Of a stretch of DNA of 13,374 nt, positions 1-6,765 are shown in pieces. The stretch spans positions 1 to 13,374 of the forward strand of contig DAHWNZ010000067.1 in the NCBI GenBank assembly GCA_027339635.1, written 5' to 3'. The number at the start of each line of letters is the position of its first letter. Position 1 is the stretch's first letter. The position numbers were made by a program, and so were the translations under genes. Origin of the DNA: AG-12 sp027339635 (lineage in GTDB: Bacteria > Chloroflexota > Dormibacteria > Aeolococcales > Bog-877). The notes below the pieces were generated by a model that searched no databases, was not told the DNA's origin, and saw nothing but the letters and a program-made list of their open reading frames with translations.

Positions 1-936
1 CCGCTGATGTCGGAGCCCGTCGCTCCTCAGGTGACGGTGCAGGGCGTGGGTCACCATGGAACCGTCCAACGGTAGCCCGGTCTGGGTCGTGAAGACCAAG
101 CCCCACTCCGTCCAGACCGAACCGGCACGATCCCGCTCCGCCTCCTGGAGGGCGCGCTGACGCTCCAAGGCGTGGAGGGCGAAGGACGGCAGGCTGATCG
201 AGCGCGCCTCCCTGGACGAGTTGGGGTCGACCAGCCGGTAAGCGCCCTCATAGCGCTCCAGGGCCCGCCTGACGTGCAGGATCTAATGGGACAGGTCCAT
301 GTCCTCCCAGCGCGGGCCCAGCGCCTCCCCTCTGCGCATGCCGTGGCTATGGCCAGCGCGAAGAGCGCCTCCAGGCGGTCGCCTCGCACCTCGGCCACGA
401 GGGCGTTCACCTCATCCGGGTCCAGGGGGTGGATCTCGTAGCGGACCTGCTTCGGCGACCGTACCCGTCCAACCACATTCCTACCCACCAGTTCCCAGCG
501 GAGGGGTCGTTGACGGCCCCGTGGAGGATGCCAGGGAAGTAGTCGGCTCGGCGAGACGACAGCCCGGCCTCCACCTTGCCATTGAGCATTTCCTGGACCC
601 CATTGGGTATGAAGCAACTGGGCCGGGTCCGGTCTGGGTCGGGGATCAGGTGGTGCCGCAACACTCCGGCATAGCTCTCGTAGATCGAGGCCCGCACCGG
701 GGAACGAGCTGTGTTCTCCAACCAATCTTCGAGGAAGTCGGCAACTGTCCGCCGCCCCGGTGGCGGGATGCGGTGCTCCGAGAACGCCGCCAGGGCGGTG
801 GTCAGCTTGGCGGAAGCCGCCGCCCTGGTCCTGGCGTAGCGATACAGCTGTCCACCGACGGGGCGGTGGCCTGGGCTACCCACCTGCCGTCGGCCCGCTG
901 GTAGACGCTGCCCTCCCGGTTTCCCCGTCGGGCTGC
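1..936 (-). pseudogene. Decayed phage-type tyrosine integrase, running off the left edge
   Basis: A tyrosine recombinase, normally catalysing site-specific integration into a tRNA gene, is recognisable only by joining several minus-strand frames. The N-terminal piece (about 930-850) reads GNREGSVYQRADGRWVAQ, the usual integrase N-terminus. A frameshift near 850 leads to the SAM-like core-binding domain (TVADFLEDWLENTARSP). A second shift near 500 leads to RWELVGRNVV and the start of the catalytic domain (HPLDPDEVNALVAEV). A third near 345 leads to GMRRGEALGPRWEDMDLSH, which carries the first catalytic arginine. A TAG stop follows at 283-285. The frame then continues to the window edge with GLRHQR, just before the expected HxxR box. 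No sensible start codon lies near the N-terminal motif; the only in-frame one is a GTG at 1026 without a ribosome site. The protein cannot be functional. Family assignment is confident; the exact shift positions are approximate. Confidence 0.85.
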
Positions 937-957
937 CGTCCGCCGGCGATCGCCACT

Positions 958-1001
958 GTCCGCCGAAGGCCGCCCGAAATTGCTGTCAGAACTGCTGTCA
1001 A
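958..1001. repeat. Left arm repeat with paired TGCTGTCA boxes
   Basis: This segment carries GTCCGCC at 958 and two TGCTGTCA boxes at 981-988 and 993-1000, exactly 12 bases apart. A related segment in the same orientation lies at 1190-1232, on the other side of the tRNA fragment. Paired direct repeats flanking an att core are what arm-type integrase binding sites look like, so this is read as one arm of an attP. The repeat is directly visible; the role is inferred. Confidence 0.6.
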
Positions 1002-1061
1002 GCGGCCGCCACGCCCGTCCGGTCACGGAAAGATACAGCCGCTCTGAGATCGAAAAGCGGG

Positions 1062-1103
1062 TGCCGCCAGCAGGATTCGAACCTGCGACCCTGGGCTTAA
1101 AAG
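1062..1103 (-). other. att core: 3' half of a tRNA (probable tRNA-Lys, anticodon UUU)
   Basis: On the minus strand this reads as anticodon loop CTTTTAA, 3' anticodon-stem strand GCCCA, variable loop GGGTC, T-stem GCAGG, T-loop TTCGAAT, T-stem CCTGC, 3' acceptor strand TGGCGGC and discriminator A. The T-arm pairs perfectly. The expected 5' anticodon-stem strand TGGGC, the D-arm and a GCCGCCA acceptor strand are all absent upstream, so this is not a working tRNA. Homology starting at the anticodon loop is typical of the crossover segment used by tyrosine integrases. The integrase remnant lies just downstream of the tRNA 3' end in the same direction, the usual tRNA-int arrangement. The anticodon assignment rests on the loop alone. 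Confidence 0.75.
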
Positions 1104-1443
1104 ATTGCCCTGAGCACGTTCATGGTCCTCCGTCAGTGGCTGGATTGAATTCAAAACCTCACCCGTGAACACCGGTCTCGTCCGCCAAAGTCCGCCAGTG
1201 TTCGGCCGCGTTGCTGTCAAAATTGCTGTCAAAAACTTCCCCGTGCTCGCTCCAGCACCTGTCGGATCCCGCACCAAGAATAGCGCTCCGATTGTCCGAT
1301 TTCCATTGCTCGTGGTGGCAACTTGAACGACCTCCGGCGTCGCCGCCCGGGGTCTCCGTCCTGGGGCCGGGAACGCGACGCGGCCGGGCAGCGGCTAGAC
1401 CCGAGGCGCTCCCTCTTCCGGCTGACCAGGTACGATCCGCTCC
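1104..1443. other. No gene seen; flank of the att core
   Basis: Apart from the arm repeat at 1190-1232, nothing convincing is visible here. Open frames exist on both strands but have arginine- and proline-rich shadow composition and no ribosome sites. If the att structure is a tandem junction, this stretch would be the end of a second, lost or more distant element. Confidence 0.4.
1190..1232. repeat. Right arm repeat with paired TGCTGTCA boxes
   Basis: This segment carries GTCCGCCA at 1190 (a further copy of GTCCGCCA starts at 1180) and TGCTGTCA boxes at 1212-1219 and 1224-1231, again 12 bases apart. Order and spacing match the copy at 958-1001: 22 versus 23 bases from GTCCGCC to the first box. 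It lies about 87 bases from the tRNA fragment, against about 60 bases on the left side. It is interpreted as the second integrase arm site. Confidence 0.6.
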
Positions 1444-1751
1444 ATGACTGCTGTGGAGGACCGAGGTCCCGACCTCGTCGAGCGCGAACTCGGGGGCACA
1501 ATTGCCCACGCCGTTGTCCAGGAACGGTTGACGGATTTTGACGGCCATCTGCAGGCAGATGAGCTCGACCTCATTCCCCACGCCGAAGTCAGGGGCCGCA
1601 TCGCTGGCAGGATAGAAAGTTGCTAGGTCACGTACTTGCGACCGACCCCGTGTACGTCGACTCGATGAGCCTGGCCGAAGCCGAAGTGGCCAAGGGGCAG
1701 AGAGGCCGACTTTTGGCTGAGGTGGTTGCTGACCTCGACTCTGAAACGTGA
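1444..1751 (+). pseudogene. Possible small gene broken by one frameshift
   Basis: Two short plus-strand frames could be parts of one gene. The first starts at ATG 1444 and runs as an acidic, fairly GC3-rich reading (MTAVEDRGPDLVERELGG onward) to TAG 1624-1626. The second, shifted frame is open from 1563 to TGA 1749-1751 and ends SMSLAEAEVAKGQRGRLLAE then VVADLDSET, which looks like a genuine protein C-terminus. Its stop overlaps the GTG start of the next gene in a GTGA junction, an arrangement typical of translational coupling. Alternatively only a short ORF from TTG 1620, GTG 1650 or ATG 1665 is real. No family is recognised, and the joining of the two frames is speculative. Confidence 0.27.
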
Positions 1752-2221
1752 GTTTTCGCGATCGACTCGGACATGTCAGAAGGGTTGCTAGCCTCTGCAG
1801 CCGAGCCGCGGGAGTACTGGCCGTCACCGTCTGCAGCACGATGATGACCGGGTGCTCAGCGATTCACCTCAACTTTCCGCAGAACCCCTCCGCGACACCC
1901 GCGTCAAGATCGGCCACGCTGGACAAGGGGGAGCAGGCGGCGGTGAAGGCAATGGAGACCTCCGACGGAGTCCACTTCTTGGTACGGCACCCGGTCGTCA
2001 CAGTGAGGCGGATCCGAGCCTTCGATACCGCCGCAATCCAGATCACCCTGACCGGACCCTACGTCGTTAACCCCGACTTCTGTGCGCTCGGAATCAAGTA
2101 CCACGAGACGGTCCACGGGTGGTTCCGGGTCACCTATGCCCCTGATGCTCCGCACCAGTACGATCAGGCGACCTACCGCAACGGCCCTGATATCGGTACC
2201 GCGACAGGAACCTGTCGCTAG
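1748..2221 (+). CDS. Small predicted lipoprotein, unknown function
   Basis: The product is 157 residues. A basic N-terminus (RDRLGHVRR) and a hydrophobic stretch lead to a lipobox MTGC, with Cys36 the predicted lipidated residue, so the mature protein should be anchored on the outer face of the membrane. The mature part has a Ser/Pro/Thr linker (about 40-55), then a globular region containing VRHPVVTVRRIRAF, ITLTGPYVV and WFRVTYAPD, and ends at Cys156. Two mature-region cysteines could form a disulfide. The GTG start is chosen because it overlaps the preceding frame's TGA by three bases and gives a normal signal peptide length; no strong ribosome site is visible. It faces the convergent lipoprotein at 2535-3086. 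No known family is recognised; secretion and lipidation are the only functional statements supported. Confidence 0.72.
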   Translation: MSFRDRLGHVRRVASLCSRAAGVLAVTVCSTMMTGCSAIHLNFPQNPSATPASRSATLDKGEQAAVKAMETSDGVHFLVRHPVVTVRRIRAFDTAAIQITLTGPYVVNPDFCALGIKYHETVHGWFRVTYAPDAPHQYDQATYRNGPDIGTATGTCR

Positions 2222-2240
2222 TGGAGATCGAGACTCTCCA
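2222..2240 (+). terminator. Short hairpin directly after the lipoprotein stop
   Basis: A perfect 6-bp stem, TGGAGA and TCTCCA with a 7-base loop, begins at the base after the stop codon ending at 2221. There is no T-tract, so intrinsic termination is uncertain. Position is the main argument. Confidence 0.3.
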
Positions 2241-2534
2241 GAGGGCCTGGTCAGAACGGACCTAACGCGCCAAGATGAAGTTCCCCTTTGGGACCTATGG
2301 CGAATCAGTTGGATCTTCCGCTCGAGGCGCACCGCGGGTTTCCCGGGCGCGAAGGAGCGCACGCTGGAAATTGGCCCCAGTGAGCTCCCAGCATGCTTCG
2401 AGTTGAGCTGACCGAGGCGCGGTCAAATCGGGGGCTGCTCTCGTTGCCGTTCAGCACGAAGTCGCGCAATGAGGTGCAACTTCTCGCCTACGCGCCACAA
2501 CGGCCTGGGTCATTCAAACGCAGGGGTCCAACCG
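2241..2534. other. Convergent intergenic stretch, no gene seen
   Basis: This lies between the ends of two convergent lipoprotein genes. Frames are open on both strands, but none has a plausible ribosome site, domain or signal peptide. No T-rich terminator was found. Confidence 0.4.
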
Positions 2535-3086
2535 CTACTTTTGGGTGCCGAACACTGGGAGAGCGGGCAACCGAGCGGACCTGCCGAACGTACAGAAGAT
2601 CGGCCGGGAGCCGCGCACCGGAACAAACGCCGCGTACCAGTTCAAGATGGCGGGGTGCTTGGGCGGCTTCATGCCCGCATAGACCCCGAAGTGCTTTCCC
2701 GGCGGGTCGAGGAAGACCGCCCACTCGGGGTTCGGGCCTTGGCTCGTGTCGACCAGAGCCGTGGCCACGGTCTTCGTGCCGACTCCGTCGTTGCAGGCGA
2801 TGATCGCGGCCTCGGCTGCTCGCTCAGCTGAGACGGGTACAGGTGGCGGGTTCGAGATCGCAGTCGCTATGAAGCGTGGCTGCGTATTCGTGTAGAGAGC
2901 ATTCACTAGCTCAAGGCGAATACGCATCGACGAACTCTGCCTGGTCGCGACCAAACGGCTTGGACTGACCTGGCGACTCGGATTCGTCGAGGCGCATCCC
3001 GCCGCCGCCGCGGCCAAGACCAACAGGCCAACAACCAGTCCAAGGGATCGCCGCCCGCGGGCCCTGGCGTCCCAGGGCGACGTCAT
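2535..3086 (-). CDS. Predicted lipoprotein, unknown function
   Basis: The product is 183 residues. The N-terminus MTSPWDARARGRRS is strongly basic and followed by the hydrophobic segment LGLVVGLLVLAAAAAGC; Cys31 is the likely lipidated residue. The mature region contains MRIRLELVNALYTNTQPRF, a helical-looking stretch AERAAEAAIIACNDGVG, and WAVFLDPPGKHFGVYAGM with NWYAAFVPV, suggesting a compact alpha/beta extracytoplasmic domain. The ATG at 3086 is preferred over a start 17 codons upstream because GGGAG lies a few bases before it and the signal peptide is then normal. A good promoter lies just upstream at 3133-3160, so the gene is probably transcribed on its own, though it is downstream of and co-directional with the MoxR gene 379 bases away. 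No family is recognised. Confidence 0.75.
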   Translation of the reverse strand: MTSPWDARARGRRSLGLVVGLLVLAAAAAGCASTNPSRQVSPSRLVATRQSSSMRIRLELVNALYTNTQPRFIATAISNPPPVPVSAERAAEAAIIACNDGVGTKTVATALVDTSQGPNPEWAVFLDPPGKHFGVYAGMKPPKHPAILNWYAAFVPVRGSRPIFCTFGRSARLPALPVFGTQK

Positions 3087-3132
3087 TTGCTCTCCCTCGC
3101 GACCAGCGCGAGCTGAACTCCCCACAATTCGG

Positions 3133-3160
3133 ATCATGGGCCACCTTTCATGGGTGTCAA
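3133..3160 (-). promoter_or_regulatory. Sigma70-type promoter of the 2535-3086 lipoprotein
   Basis: On the minus strand a perfect -35 box TTGACA (3160-3155) is followed after 16 bases by CATGAT (3138-3133), a four-of-six match to the -10 consensus. Transcription would start near 3126, giving a leader of about 40 bases that contains the ribosome site. Confidence 0.5.
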
Positions 3161-3465
3161 GCGTGGGGTCTGAATTGGGACACGATATCTGCTCTGCTCA
3201 ACGACCGCGCCATCCACGGGGTTACCTCCAAGCTCTCTGGCGCTGGAGAAGCGCGACATTGGTCGCTGTGCGTGCCGCGTGGCCGCAATGGGTCGTTGTA
3301 TCAGGTAAGAGGCTCAAGTAGCGGACCGGCTTGGTCCACTGCCGCCGTGACTGCGTCCCGGTACCCGGGGTGCCCCAGCTTCGAGCCCCCCACCGATCTT
3401 ACCGAGGAGGCAGGTGGTAGTCGCGCAGTGGAGCAGCTGGGACTGGCCGTGCCCGGTGTGGTACG
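3161..3465. other. Intergenic stretch downstream of moxR, no gene seen
   Basis: This lies between the moxR stop and the promoter of the next minus-strand gene. Plus-strand frames here lack signal peptides, domains and ribosome sites. A clear terminator for moxR was not found. Confidence 0.4.
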
Positions 3466-4467
3466 TCAGGGTCGGCCTTGTCTATCCTCGGAGCCGGACA
3501 TCATGGCCGCCGGCAAGGTTGGCGGAACCGGAACCGCCTGCAAGCACTCCGCGACAATGTCTGCGGATCGGATCCGCTGCGCCCAGAGCTCGGGTCGCAG
3601 GGTCAGTCGATGCGCCAGGGATGGGATCGCCAGTTCCTGGACATCCTCCGGTACCACGAAGTCACGACCCCTGAGCGCGGCCCTGGCACGGGCTAGCTTG
3701 AGTAGGGCCAGACTCCCGCGAGGACTCGAGCCGACCTGCACCTTGGGGTTCTCGCGCGTCGCTCTAACCAGTGCGGTGATGTAGGTCACCATCTCGTCGG
3801 CGACGGCCACCGTCTCCACCTCCGCCTGACACTCCAGCAGGGCTCGGCCGTCCATCACCACGTCCAAGCGCACCTCATCCTGCGCCCTCCCAAGCCGGGC
3901 CTTGAGCATTTGCTCTTCCTCTTCCTGCTCTGGATAGCCGACACTGGTCCGCAGGATGAAGCGGTCGACCTGCGCCTCGGGGAGGGGGTAGGTTCCCTCG
4001 TATTCGATCGGATTCTGGGTGGCGAGAACCAAGAAGGGCCGCGGCAACTGGTGGGTCACGCCCTCGATGGTCGCCTGGCGTTCCTGCATCGCCTCCAGCA
4101 GCGCCGCTTGGGTCTTCGGAGGGGAGCGGTTGATCTCGTCAGCCAGAATCAGATTGGCGAAGATGGGACCTGGCCGGAATTCAAAGTCGCGGCTGCGCTC
4201 GTCGAAGATGGTGGACCCGGTGATGTCGGATGGCATCAGATCGGGGGTGAACTGGACCCTCGCGAAGTCAAGGCTCATCGCCTGGGCGAAGGACCTGGCG
4301 ATCAGGGTCTTGGCCAGACCGGGGAAGTCCTCGAGCAGGACATGGCCATTCGCCAGCATCCCAATCAGCACGACCTCCAAGACAGGACGCTTGCCGACCA
4401 CCGCTCGCTCGAGCTGCTCGAAGACGAGCTCCGCCCGGCGCTCGACATCCGCTACCTGGAGGTTCAT
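3466..4467 (-). CDS. MoxR-family AAA+ ATPase
   Basis: This 333-residue protein has normal MoxR length. An ATPase of this family is thought to remodel or activate protein complexes near the membrane with DUF58/VWA-type partners. Walker A is EDFPGLAKT at about residues 46-54, the variant usual in MoxR proteins. Walker B is LILADEINRSPPKTQAALLE from residue 106. Sensor 1 lies in LATQNPIEYEGTYPLPEAQ at 148-166. The C-terminal lid contains SSPRGSLALLKLARARAALR and DFVVPEDVQELA, both typical of the family. ATG 4467 and the adjacent GTG 4470 are both possible starts, and no strong ribosome site decides between them. Unusually, the gene points away from the DUF58-DUF4129 operon that starts about 1 kb to the right; normally these are co-directional. 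No catalytic residue is obviously missing, so it should be active. Family assignment is very secure; the substrate is unknown. Confidence 0.95.
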   Translation of the reverse strand: MNLQVADVERRAELVFEQLERAVVGKRPVLEVVLIGMLANGHVLLEDFPGLAKTLIARSFAQAMSLDFARVQFTPDLMPSDITGSTIFDERSRDFEFRPGPIFANLILADEINRSPPKTQAALLEAMQERQATIEGVTHQLPRPFLVLATQNPIEYEGTYPLPEAQVDRFILRTSVGYPEQEEEEQMLKARLGRAQDEVRLDVVMDGRALLECQAEVETVAVADEMVTYITALVRATRENPKVQVGSSPRGSLALLKLARARAALRGRDFVVPEDVQELAIPSLAHRLTLRPELWAQRIRSADIVAECLQAVPVPPTLPAAMMSGSEDRQGRP

Positions 4468-4517
4468 CACCGGTCTGTTCGCGCCAACAGCTCGCGAAGA
4501 TTCAAGATGGAGTAATA

Positions 4518-4664
4518 ATGTACTCCCCTCGGCGCTGCTTGGTCTGGCCTGTCGCCATCGGACTCACGGCCACGTCAAAGTCCAGCGAGGTGGCTGGGTC
4601 TGGCGGCAGCTCAAGTTCGGTCGTGCAGTCTGCGGCGGCCCACGGCAACATTCGACCAGACTGA
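4518..4664 (+). CDS. Small signal-peptide-like ORF, possibly a lipoprotein remnant or leader
   Basis: This 48-residue ORF begins MYSPRRCLVWPVAIGLTATS and continues with a Ser/Gly/Ala-rich tail ending HGNIRPD. A GGAG ribosome site lies 5 bases before the ATG. A basic start, short hydrophobic stretch and low-complexity tail resemble the N-terminus of the lipoproteins nearby, but the position where a lipobox cysteine would be expected holds Thr/Ser. It could be a secreted micro-protein, the N-terminal remnant of a broken lipoprotein gene, or chance. It lies in the moxR-lipoprotein divergent region. Confidence 0.3.
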   Translation: MYSPRRCLVWPVAIGLTATSKSSEVAGSGGSSSSVVQSAAAHGNIRPD

Positions 4665-4742
4665 TAGAAGACCGGGAGGGCGACTTTGACGGACCCCTGC
4701 CATCGGACTCAAGCGCCCAAGGCCGAGAGTCACCACAGATCG

Positions 4743-4769
4743 AGCGATCAGAGCGAGGACTGGATCGCT
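4743..4769. promoter_or_regulatory. Inverted repeat upstream of the 4805 lipoprotein
   Basis: AGCGATC (4743-4749) and GATCGCT (4763-4769) form perfect 7-base arms separated by 13 bases, ending 35 bases before the proposed start of the next gene. The half-site spacing would suit a dimeric regulator, or the arms could form an RNA hairpin. A chance repeat is not excluded. Confidence 0.3.
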
Positions 4770-4804
4770 GGTCCTTGTGCTTCCGCTCCGGTGGGGCTAC
4801 CTTC

Positions 4805-5287
4805 ATGGACATGGGACTGTGGTCACTCCACACGGGCGGGGCCATGGCACGGACCTGCTTGGTCTCCGCGGCGACGGCGGGGCTGATCATCACCTTGGCA
4901 GGGTGCCAGGCCAACCCCACGTCCTTTGAACAGTCAACCATCCCGAACGGCGATGGGGCAGTGGTCGGCGGCATCGACGCCTGCTATGCCCTGCCAACTC
5001 TCCGCCCGGAGCAAGACCGGGGGTTCGTCGCTGGCACAGTCATCGTCTACAGGGGCGCGATGCGATTCCGCGCGGTAGCGGATGGCGTTATCACGAACGT
5101 GTATCCCGTTGATCAGGTGACCAGCGTCGAGATAGGTCACTACCAGCAGTATCGGTTCACGCTGCTGCCAGGTACGTATGTGCTCTTGGCACGCCACCCG
5201 GCTGGAAGTCCCGCTCTGGAGTGGGTCCAGGTCGTCGTCCACGGCGGCACCGTTACCAAGCAAAACATCCCCGACGAGTGCAGGTGA
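4805..5287 (+). CDS. Predicted lipoprotein with carboxypeptidase-regulatory-like beta-sandwich
   Basis: The hydrophobic segment SAATAGLIITLAGC ends in a clear lipobox LAGC (Cys34 from ATG 4805, Cys21 from ATG 4844). The mature part begins with a polar linker and then shows GTVIVYRGAMRFRAV, YRFTLLPGTYVLLARHP and VQVVVHGGTVTKQNIPDEC. The order 'GTV...PGxYxLxA...VxVxxGxxxxxxIP..C' is the usual pattern of small extracytoplasmic beta-sandwich domains of the carboxypeptidase-regulatory or CnaB-like type. ATG 4805 follows GGTGGGG by 8 bases; ATG 4844 would give a more standard signal peptide. Open frame continues far upstream, antisense to moxR, but that part is a shadow. The gene lies between moxR and the DUF58 operon, so a link to that module is possible but only inferred from position. 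Confidence 0.78.
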   Translation: MDMGLWSLHTGGAMARTCLVSAATAGLIITLAGCQANPTSFEQSTIPNGDGAVVGGIDACYALPTLRPEQDRGFVAGTVIVYRGAMRFRAVADGVITNVYPVDQVTSVEIGHYQQYRFTLLPGTYVLLARHPAGSPALEWVQVVVHGGTVTKQNIPDECR

Positions 5288-5493
5288 CGCCTTCTTGGAC
5301 ACGTTCGCCGGAGACTGCGAGACGCAAGGCCCAGGTGCCGGGATCGGCTACCCCGTCCCACAGGCCTGCGGCGGTGGGGTGGTAGGCACGAGTGCGAGGC
5401 GACCCGGAATCGGCGTACCCTTCGTGGCTCGACCTCAGCCAGCACTGCCGGGGTGGACTTCCAAATTCGTCGGAGATTGAGCTTGGGGACGCC

Positions 5494-6765
5494 TTGATTG
5501 CATACCCGACCTATCGCCTGGGCGGCCTGGCGGCCCTGCTCGTTCTCAGTAGCCTTGTGGCCTTCGCATTCGGCATCCCGGCGCTGGCGGCCTGCACGGC
5601 GCCCCTCGCCATCTTCCTGGCCCGGGGCCTCCTACTGGACCGTCAGGCTCCGTGCCATGTCAACCTGGCCATCGACCGTGACCGTGCCTTTGAAGGTGAG
5701 ACGGTTGCCCTCACTTTGTCCGTCACGAAGGCGGCCGCGTGGGGTAGGGTCATGTGCGACATCCATCTGCCGGAAGCGCTAGAGCCGCTTGATCCGCCGG
5801 CCCGGTTCGCGTTTGAGCCGGACCGTAGTGGTCGAGCGACGGCCGTTGTGGAGGTCGCCTGTCGCACCTGGGGTGCCCATGAGGTTGGCCCCGTCAGGAT
5901 CCGCGCCCGGCATCGCTTTGGTGTATTCCTGGCCACCGGAACCAGCGGTCAAACGGTCGGCCTGCGCGTCTACCCCACCGCCAGCCCCCTGCGAGTCGGT
6001 GTGTCGGCGCAGAAGACCCAGGTCTATGTCGGAAACCAACTGTCCCGCCAGCGGGCCGAGGGTCTCGAGTTCGCCGACATCCGCCTCTACGCACCCGGTG
6101 ACCAGGTGCGCCGCATCAACTGGCGGGTCACGGCTCGACGCCATCAGCCTTACGTCAACGTCCAGAACCCCGAGAGGAACGCAGACCTGATTCTTCTGTT
6201 CGACTCATTTGGCGGCCTGAGAACTGGGGCCGAAGGGACCATGGCGGCGGCGGGTCGAGCAGCGGCGGCCCTGGCGGAGATGCATCTCCTGCGCCGGCGC
6301 GACCGGGTGGGCTTGATCGCCTACGGTGGTGTCCTCCAGTGGCTGGCCCCGGGCATGGGAAGAAGTCACCTCTATCGAGTCCTCGACGCCCTCATCGACA
6401 CCAAGGTCGTCACCAGCTACGCCCGGCCCGACCTGGACGTTCTGCCGCCCCGCATCCTGCCGCCCCAGGCTCTGGTGGTGGCGGTCTCTCCGCTGACGGA
6501 TCCACGCATGGTTCGAGCCCTGTTGGACATCCGCGGACGTGGCTTCGACCTAGCCGTGGTCGAAGTCGACCCCGAGCGGTACGTCGAAATCGGGACAGGC
6601 TCCGGGGCGGAGGTGGCCCTGAGGGTCTGGCGCCTGTGGCGTGAAGCCAGGAGGAGAGACCTGCTCCGAGCGTCGATTCCGCTGGTGCGCTGGGAGCCGG
6701 GCACATCTCTGGATGGCGCCGTCACAACCCTTAACCACCTACGCCGGGGACGATGGGCTGCATGA
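5494..6765 (+). CDS. DUF58 domain membrane protein (MoxR partner)
   Basis: This 423-residue protein has two N-terminal membrane segments (GGLAALLVLSSLVAFAFGIP and AACTAPLAIFLARGLL), an immunoglobulin-like extracytoplasmic or juxtamembrane region, then the DUF58 signature GLEFADIRLYAPGDQVRRIN at about residues 190-209, with W and TAR following. The VWA-like part starts at NADLILLFDSFGGL (about 230); the usual DxSxS metal site is degenerate here (DSFGG). Proteins of this family work with MoxR ATPases. The start is uncertain: TTG 5494 has GGGGA close upstream and gives the short cytoplasmic N-terminus usual in the family, while GTG 5392 after GGTAGG would add 34 residues. Its stop overlaps the next start as ATGA, so translation is coupled. 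The first gene of a three-gene operon. Confidence 0.9.
   Translation: MIAYPTYRLGGLAALLVLSSLVAFAFGIPALAACTAPLAIFLARGLLLDRQAPCHVNLAIDRDRAFEGETVALTLSVTKAAAWGRVMCDIHLPEALEPLDPPARFAFEPDRSGRATAVVEVACRTWGAHEVGPVRIRARHRFGVFLATGTSGQTVGLRVYPTASPLRVGVSAQKTQVYVGNQLSRQRAEGLEFADIRLYAPGDQVRRINWRVTARRHQPYVNVQNPERNADLILLFDSFGGLRTGAEGTMAAAGRAAAALAEMHLLRRRDRVGLIAYGGVLQWLAPGMGRSHLYRVLDALIDTKVVTSYARPDLDVLPPRILPPQALVVAVSPLTDPRMVRALLDIRGRGFDLAVVEVDPERYVEIGTGSGAEVALRVWRLWREARRRDLLRASIPLVRWEPGTSLDGAVTTLNHLRRGRWAA

Noticed and set aside
1062..1140. Complete tRNA gene
   Set aside because: There is no D-arm, no 5' acceptor strand and no 5' anticodon-stem partner, so only the 3' half is present.
1023..1277. Minus-strand frame containing SPGSQVRILLAAP
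   Set aside because: This is the familiar false translation of a tRNA 3' end, and was used only as a pointer to the tRNA fragment.
1159..1839. 226-residue minus-strand open frame
   Set aside because: It covers the arm repeat and is antisense to the signal peptide of the 1748 lipoprotein; no ribosome site or domain was seen.
3272..3330. Plus-strand RGRNGSLYQVRG, reminiscent of an integrase N-terminus
   Set aside because: The match is only a few residues, with no following integrase sequence in any frame.
4019..4804. Long plus-strand open frame upstream of and continuous with the 4805 lipoprotein
   Set aside because: It runs antisense to the clearly real moxR gene and has shadow composition; the signal peptide and lipobox fix the true start at 4805 or 4844.
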